Below, one piece after another: positions 23,813 through 26,722 of a stretch of DNA of 26,722 nucleotides. The stretch comes from Chloroflexota bacterium (GTDB taxonomy: Bacteria > Chloroflexota > Dehalococcoidia > Lucifugimonadales > Lucifugimonadaceae). The notes beneath the pieces are model-generated. The model was not told where the DNA came from. It worked only from the letters and a program-made list of their open reading frames with translations, and made no database searches. The translations under genes and the position numbers were made by a program. Within the stretch, counting starts at the first letter, position 1; each line of letters starts with the position of its first letter. The DNA lies in assembly GCA_016189845.1 (NCBI GenBank), contig JACPRT010000150.1, positions 1 through 26,722 on the forward strand, written 5' to 3'.

Positions 23813-24721
23813 ATGGAACAGAGGCCCCTCGGGCGCAACGGCCCGCTTGTATCCGTCGTTTGCCTTGGCGCCTGGCCGCTCGGTGGCGGGATGGGTGATA
23901 TCCCGGAGCGGCAGGCGATTGCGACGATCCACGCCGCGCTCGACGCTGGCATGACGTTCATCGACACCGCTGAGAGCTATCGGTCGAGCGAGGCGGTAAT
24001 CGGCAAGGCGCTGCAGGGACGGCGTGACCGGGCGTTCGTGGCCACGAAGCTTTCAGGAAGCCATGCGCCGGAGCACCTCGCTCGGGCTATCGAAAGCAGC
24101 CTGCGGGCGCTGCATACCGACCATGTGGACCTGTACCAGCTCCACGGGCCGGACCCATCGCAGCCGATCGCGGACACGATGGCAAACCTGATGAAGCTCC
24201 GAGACCAGGGCAAGATCCGGTACATCGGCGTGTCGAATTTCTCCGGAGCGCAGACGCGAGAGGCGATCAAATACGGGACAGTCCACAGCTCGCAGCCTCG
24301 CTACAGCATGATGTTTCGCGACGCCGAGCGCGAGGTCCTGCCCACCTGCCTCGAAGCCGGAATCGGAGTAATCGCACATTCACCGCTCGCCAAGGGGCTC
24401 CTGACCGGAAAGTACAGACCCGGGCATCAATTCCCGGAGGGCGACGAGCGTGGCCGAATCAGCGTCTTCGACCAGCAGAAAGTCGCCAGGGCATGGGAAG
24501 CAATTCCAAATCTGCAACGGTGGGCGGAGGCGCGCGGTCGGGACCTGGTCCAACTGGCGATCGCATGGACCCTGTCTCATCCGTCCATGACCTCCAGCAT
24601 CGTGGGCGCCAAGACGCCGGAACAGGTGAAGCACAACGCGAGGGCGGCCGACTGGCGGCTTTCGAAGGACGACGTGGCCGAGTTGGAAACGCTGCTTGGC
24701 GGCCTCGACCTCAGCCCGTAA
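23813..24721 (+). CDS. Aldo/keto reductase
   Basis: 302-residue NADPH-dependent oxidoreductase with the (beta/alpha)8 fold. The catalytic tetrad is complete: D51 and Y56 in FIDTAESYRSSE, K79 in VATKLSG, and H111 in YQLHGPD. Nucleotide-binding features are present near the C-terminus (SSIVGAKTPEQVKHNARA). The opening GRNGPLVSVVCLGAWPLGGG is typical of family members related to YajO/IolS-like proteins. The ATG at 23813 has a good ribosome binding site (AGGGAGG, ending 5 nt before). It is divergent from the hypothetical gene and converges on the UroD-family gene, sharing 11 bp of coding sequence with it. The substrate is not identifiable. Confidence 0.92.
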   Translation: MEQRPLGRNGPLVSVVCLGAWPLGGGMGDIPERQAIATIHAALDAGMTFIDTAESYRSSEAVIGKALQGRRDRAFVATKLSGSHAPEHLARAIESSLRALHTDHVDLYQLHGPDPSQPIADTMANLMKLRDQGKIRYIGVSNFSGAQTREAIKYGTVHSSQPRYSMMFRDAEREVLPTCLEAGIGVIAHSPLAKGLLTGKYRPGHQFPEGDERGRISVFDQQKVARAWEAIPNLQRWAEARGRDLVQLAIAWTLSHPSMTSSIVGAKTPEQVKHNARAADWRLSKDDVAELETLLGGLDLSP

Positions 24722-25877
24722 TGAGCCCTCGCTCCGTGGCACGGCCAATAGCGGTGTCGTACATCGCCACGATGTTCTCCGGAGGAACTTCCGCTCGAAT
24801 GTTGTGCACCGCGGTGAGGACGTACCCTCCGTTCTGGCCCAGGTCCGCCATGCGCCGTCGCACTTCGTCGGCGACTTCAGCAGGAGAGCCGAACGGCAGA
24901 ACTCTCTGGGTATCTATCCCTCCCCAGAAGCATAGGTTTCCTCCGTAGTTGCGCTTTAACTCGGTGGGATCCATCCCTTCCGCGTTGACCTGGACCGGGT
25001 TGATGACGTCCACGCCGCAATCGATCAGGTCTCCCAGCAGCGGCCGGATCGCACCGCAGCTATGCAAGATCACTTTCGCATCGGTGTGCCGGCGAATCGT
25101 TCCCACAAAGCGCGCGTGGTATGGCTTGATCATCCTCCTGTAGAGCCCGGGGCTCAGCAGCGTCTGGGTCTGCATGCCGAGGTCGTCGCCAAAGGAAACC
25201 CCGTCGACCAGATCCCCTACTTCATCGAGCACGGCCTCCGCAAAGGCACACACCATCTCGGTCGCGCGGTCCTGGAGCGCCTCGGCGAAGGCTCGATTTG
25301 ACAGGAGATCCTCGAGATACTCGGTAAACCCGCGCAATCTCTGCGCGAGGTACAACGTGCCGCAATTTCGCAGCCTCACAACCAATGCAAAGTCGGTCTC
25401 GTTTCGGAGCCGCTGGAGACGCTCCCTGAGGCCTTCGATATTCCTCCCGTGTTCGGCGACCACCCAGGGCACGGCGTCGACGTCTGAGGCAGACGGGGAG
25501 TCGAGGTGCTGCAGAGGCCCTCGCACGTTCATGTAGGGCGAAGACATGTCTGCTCGTTGCCAGACCACTCCCCATCCATCGACCGCCGTGAGTGAATCGA
25601 CCTGCCTTCGAGAATCCACCTCCTGGATCCGGGCATCGACCCCGCGTACATCGATGTCGAAGCGTTTCAGCACCGTTTCACTCGGTGTGACGGTAGCCTC
25701 GTCGCTGGACTGCCAGTCTTGCGGGAGCTCGGGGGCCAGGCCGAGGTACTTCAGAAGCCGGGCGTAGGCGTCCGCCTGGATGCCGGTCTCGTGCGAACCG
25801 CCGAAATCCACGGGCGTCCTGTCCGTCGCCTCGTGATTCAACGCGCGGCGGACGCGTTCCCTGTGAGTGGTGGCCAC
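24711..25877 (-). CDS. Uroporphyrinogen decarboxylase (URO-D) family protein, methyltransferase-like
   Basis: 388-residue protein of the URO-D fold group that includes corrinoid-linked methyltransferases such as MtaA. The sequence ILHSCGAIRPLLGDLIDCGV (270-289) has the H-x-C metal-type motif, followed by DVINPVQVNAEGMD, and VDGVSFGDDLGMQ (224-236) is typical. It lacks the N-terminal substrate-binding arginine motif I would expect for true HemE, and its context is catabolic, so heme synthesis is unlikely; demethylation of a methylated compound is more plausible. The start is GTG at 25877 with GGAGG about 8 nt upstream. It lies 77 nt after the luciferase-like gene on the same strand, and its last 11 bp overlap the convergent aldo/keto reductase gene. 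Confidence 0.85.
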   Translation of the reverse strand: MATTHRERVRRALNHEATDRTPVDFGGSHETGIQADAYARLLKYLGLAPELPQDWQSSDEATVTPSETVLKRFDIDVRGVDARIQEVDSRRQVDSLTAVDGWGVVWQRADMSSPYMNVRGPLQHLDSPSASDVDAVPWVVAEHGRNIEGLRERLQRLRNETDFALVVRLRNCGTLYLAQRLRGFTEYLEDLLSNRAFAEALQDRATEMVCAFAEAVLDEVGDLVDGVSFGDDLGMQTQTLLSPGLYRRMIKPYHARFVGTIRRHTDAKVILHSCGAIRPLLGDLIDCGVDVINPVQVNAEGMDPTELKRNYGGNLCFWGGIDTQRVLPFGSPAEVADEVRRRMADLGQNGGYVLTAVHNIRAEVPPENIVAMYDTAIGRATERGLITG

Positions 25878-25954
25878 TGGGGACCTCCAGACGATACGAA
25901 ATCTCAGGGTTCACGGCGCCGGATTCGCGCCGATTGTAAACCGGGATGGAACTT

Positions 25955-26722
25955 CTAGTTGCCTGTACGCGAGAGGTCCCCGAGGAGTCGTATTGCACGC
26001 TCCCACGACTTCCGGCGGTCAGCACCGGCAGTGACGACGGCCACCAACACTTCGGATGCTCCCCAGCCGAGCAGTTGCTCGAGCCGCTTCGCCACGGTGG
26101 CCTCGTCCCCATGTGCGACCACGGCGTCGATCATGCGATCGCTCCACTGTGCTGACTGGACCGCCTCCGGGAATCCCGCATCGGCGAACATTTGCGCATA
26201 GAAAGGGAGTCGCGGATACGTTGCGAGCTGTTCTCGCGCGGCTGCGCGGGCCTCCGCGGCGTTGTCGTGCACGCACACCGGTACATGCGCGATTAGCGGC
26301 GGCGTAGACCTGCCGGCCTTTCCCGCGCCGTCTTTCATCGCTGGCAGCGCTATATCTCGCAAGTACTCGGCGGGGCACACCCAGCTGATCGCCCCGTCGG
26401 TCTCCGCGCCACAGAACTCGAACGATGTCTTCCGGAGCGCCGAGGCCATGACTGGCAATTCGGGCATCGCGGAGGTGATTCGAGCGTGCGCCTTGTAGTG
26501 TTTGCCCTCGAAGTCGATGGCGCCGGTGTGCAACAGCTCCCGGACGATGTGGACGTACTCGCGAAAATGGGACAACGGCGCAATGAAGCGGTATCCGAAC
26601 ATCGCTTCGATCGTTGGCTTGTGGCTTGGGCCAATCCCCAGCCGAAACCGGTCCGGCGCGAGTCGCGATACGACCTGGGCCTGTTGGACCACGACTATCG
26701 GGTGTCGCGGCCAGCTCGGCAC
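25955..26722 (-). CDS. Luciferase-like (LLM class, F420/FMN-dependent) oxidoreductase, 5' end cut by window edge
   Basis: 255 residues of the C-terminal part of a luciferase-like monooxygenase; the N-terminus lies beyond base 26722. Recognised from HPIVVVQQAQVVSRLAPDRF, RLGIGPSHKPTIEAMFGYRF, the REYVHIVRELLHTG segment and the C-terminal HGDEATVAKRLEQLLGWGAS. Family members use reduced F420 or FMN to oxidise or reduce small organics. The cofactor cannot be decided here; the GIGPSHKP motif resembles F420-type proteins I recall from actinobacteria and Chloroflexota. TAG stop at 25957-25955. It probably precedes the UroD-like gene in one transcript, and co-occurrence with that methyltransferase suggests xenobiotic or recalcitrant-carbon use. 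Confidence 0.85.
   Translation of the reverse strand: MPSWPRHPIVVVQQAQVVSRLAPDRFRLGIGPSHKPTIEAMFGYRFIAPLSHFREYVHIVRELLHTGAIDFEGKHYKAHARITSAMPELPVMASALRKTSFEFCGAETDGAISWVCPAEYLRDIALPAMKDGAGKAGRSTPPLIAHVPVCVHDNAAEARAAAREQLATYPRLPFYAQMFADAGFPEAVQSAQWSDRMIDAVVAHGDEATVAKRLEQLLGWGASEVLVAVVTAGADRRKSWERAIRLLGDLSRTGN

Noticed and set aside
24711..25877. Calling the UroD-like gene hemE
   Set aside because: Length, HSCG motif and catabolic neighbours fit the methyltransferase-like branch better than heme biosynthesis.

Overview
This window looks like a chromosomal segment of a high-G+C bacterium, most likely a Chloroflexota member (possibly Dehalococcoidia/SAR202-like). The lineage is inferred, not proven. 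It rests on gene style: a GlgE/TreYZ storage-sugar locus with a DUF3536 GH57 protein, a sigma factor with a long spacer between regions 1.2 and 2.1, two paralogous enolase-superfamily enzymes, a UroD-like methyltransferase, and an F420/flavin-type luciferase-like oxidoreductase. I found no tRNA, rRNA, CRISPR array or insertion sequence.

Region 1 (1-13731) is an alpha-glucan and trehalose locus built around a divergent intergenic region (9521-9874). Five genes run leftward with overlaps or gaps of 3-4 nt: glgB, treZ, a GH57/DUF3536 protein, treY, and the 5' end of glgE, which is cut by the window edge. Three genes run rightward: a GT-B glycosyltransferase, a small DUF2934 protein, and a glgX/treX debranching enzyme whose GTG overlaps the upstream stop. 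Together they could build glucan (GlgE, GlgB and perhaps the GT), debranch it (GlgX/TreX), and convert its linear chains to trehalose (TreY then TreZ). The GH57 protein has no assigned role although it sits in the middle of this operon.

Region 2 (13732-17302) starts with a decayed aconitase: pieces of four conserved aconitase blocks fused by internal deletions, plus one frameshift, behind an intact ribosome binding site. A sigma-70 factor with a good candidate promoter and a VOC-fold protein follow. Next is a toxin-antitoxin pair, an AbrB/MazE-type antitoxin with a Doc (Fic-fold) toxin, whose promoter appears to give a leaderless mRNA.

Region 3 (17303-26722) is catabolic and accessory. It has two enolase-superfamily genes in tandem on the minus strand, each with an inverted-repeat candidate operator upstream. 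A small membrane ORF and an orphan membrane histidine kinase follow on the plus strand; the small ORF repeats the kinase's first transmembrane segment. The rest is a gamma-glutamyltransferase-family gene, a hypothetical gene, an aldo/keto reductase, a UroD-family gene that overlaps it tail to tail, and a luciferase-like oxidoreductase cut by the right edge.

The most unusual items are the mini-aconitase remnant, the kinase TM1 repeat carrying its own short ORF, the leaderless MazE-Doc pair, the hairpin over the ribosome binding site of the second enolase gene, and the GH57/DUF3536 protein coupled to the trehalose genes.
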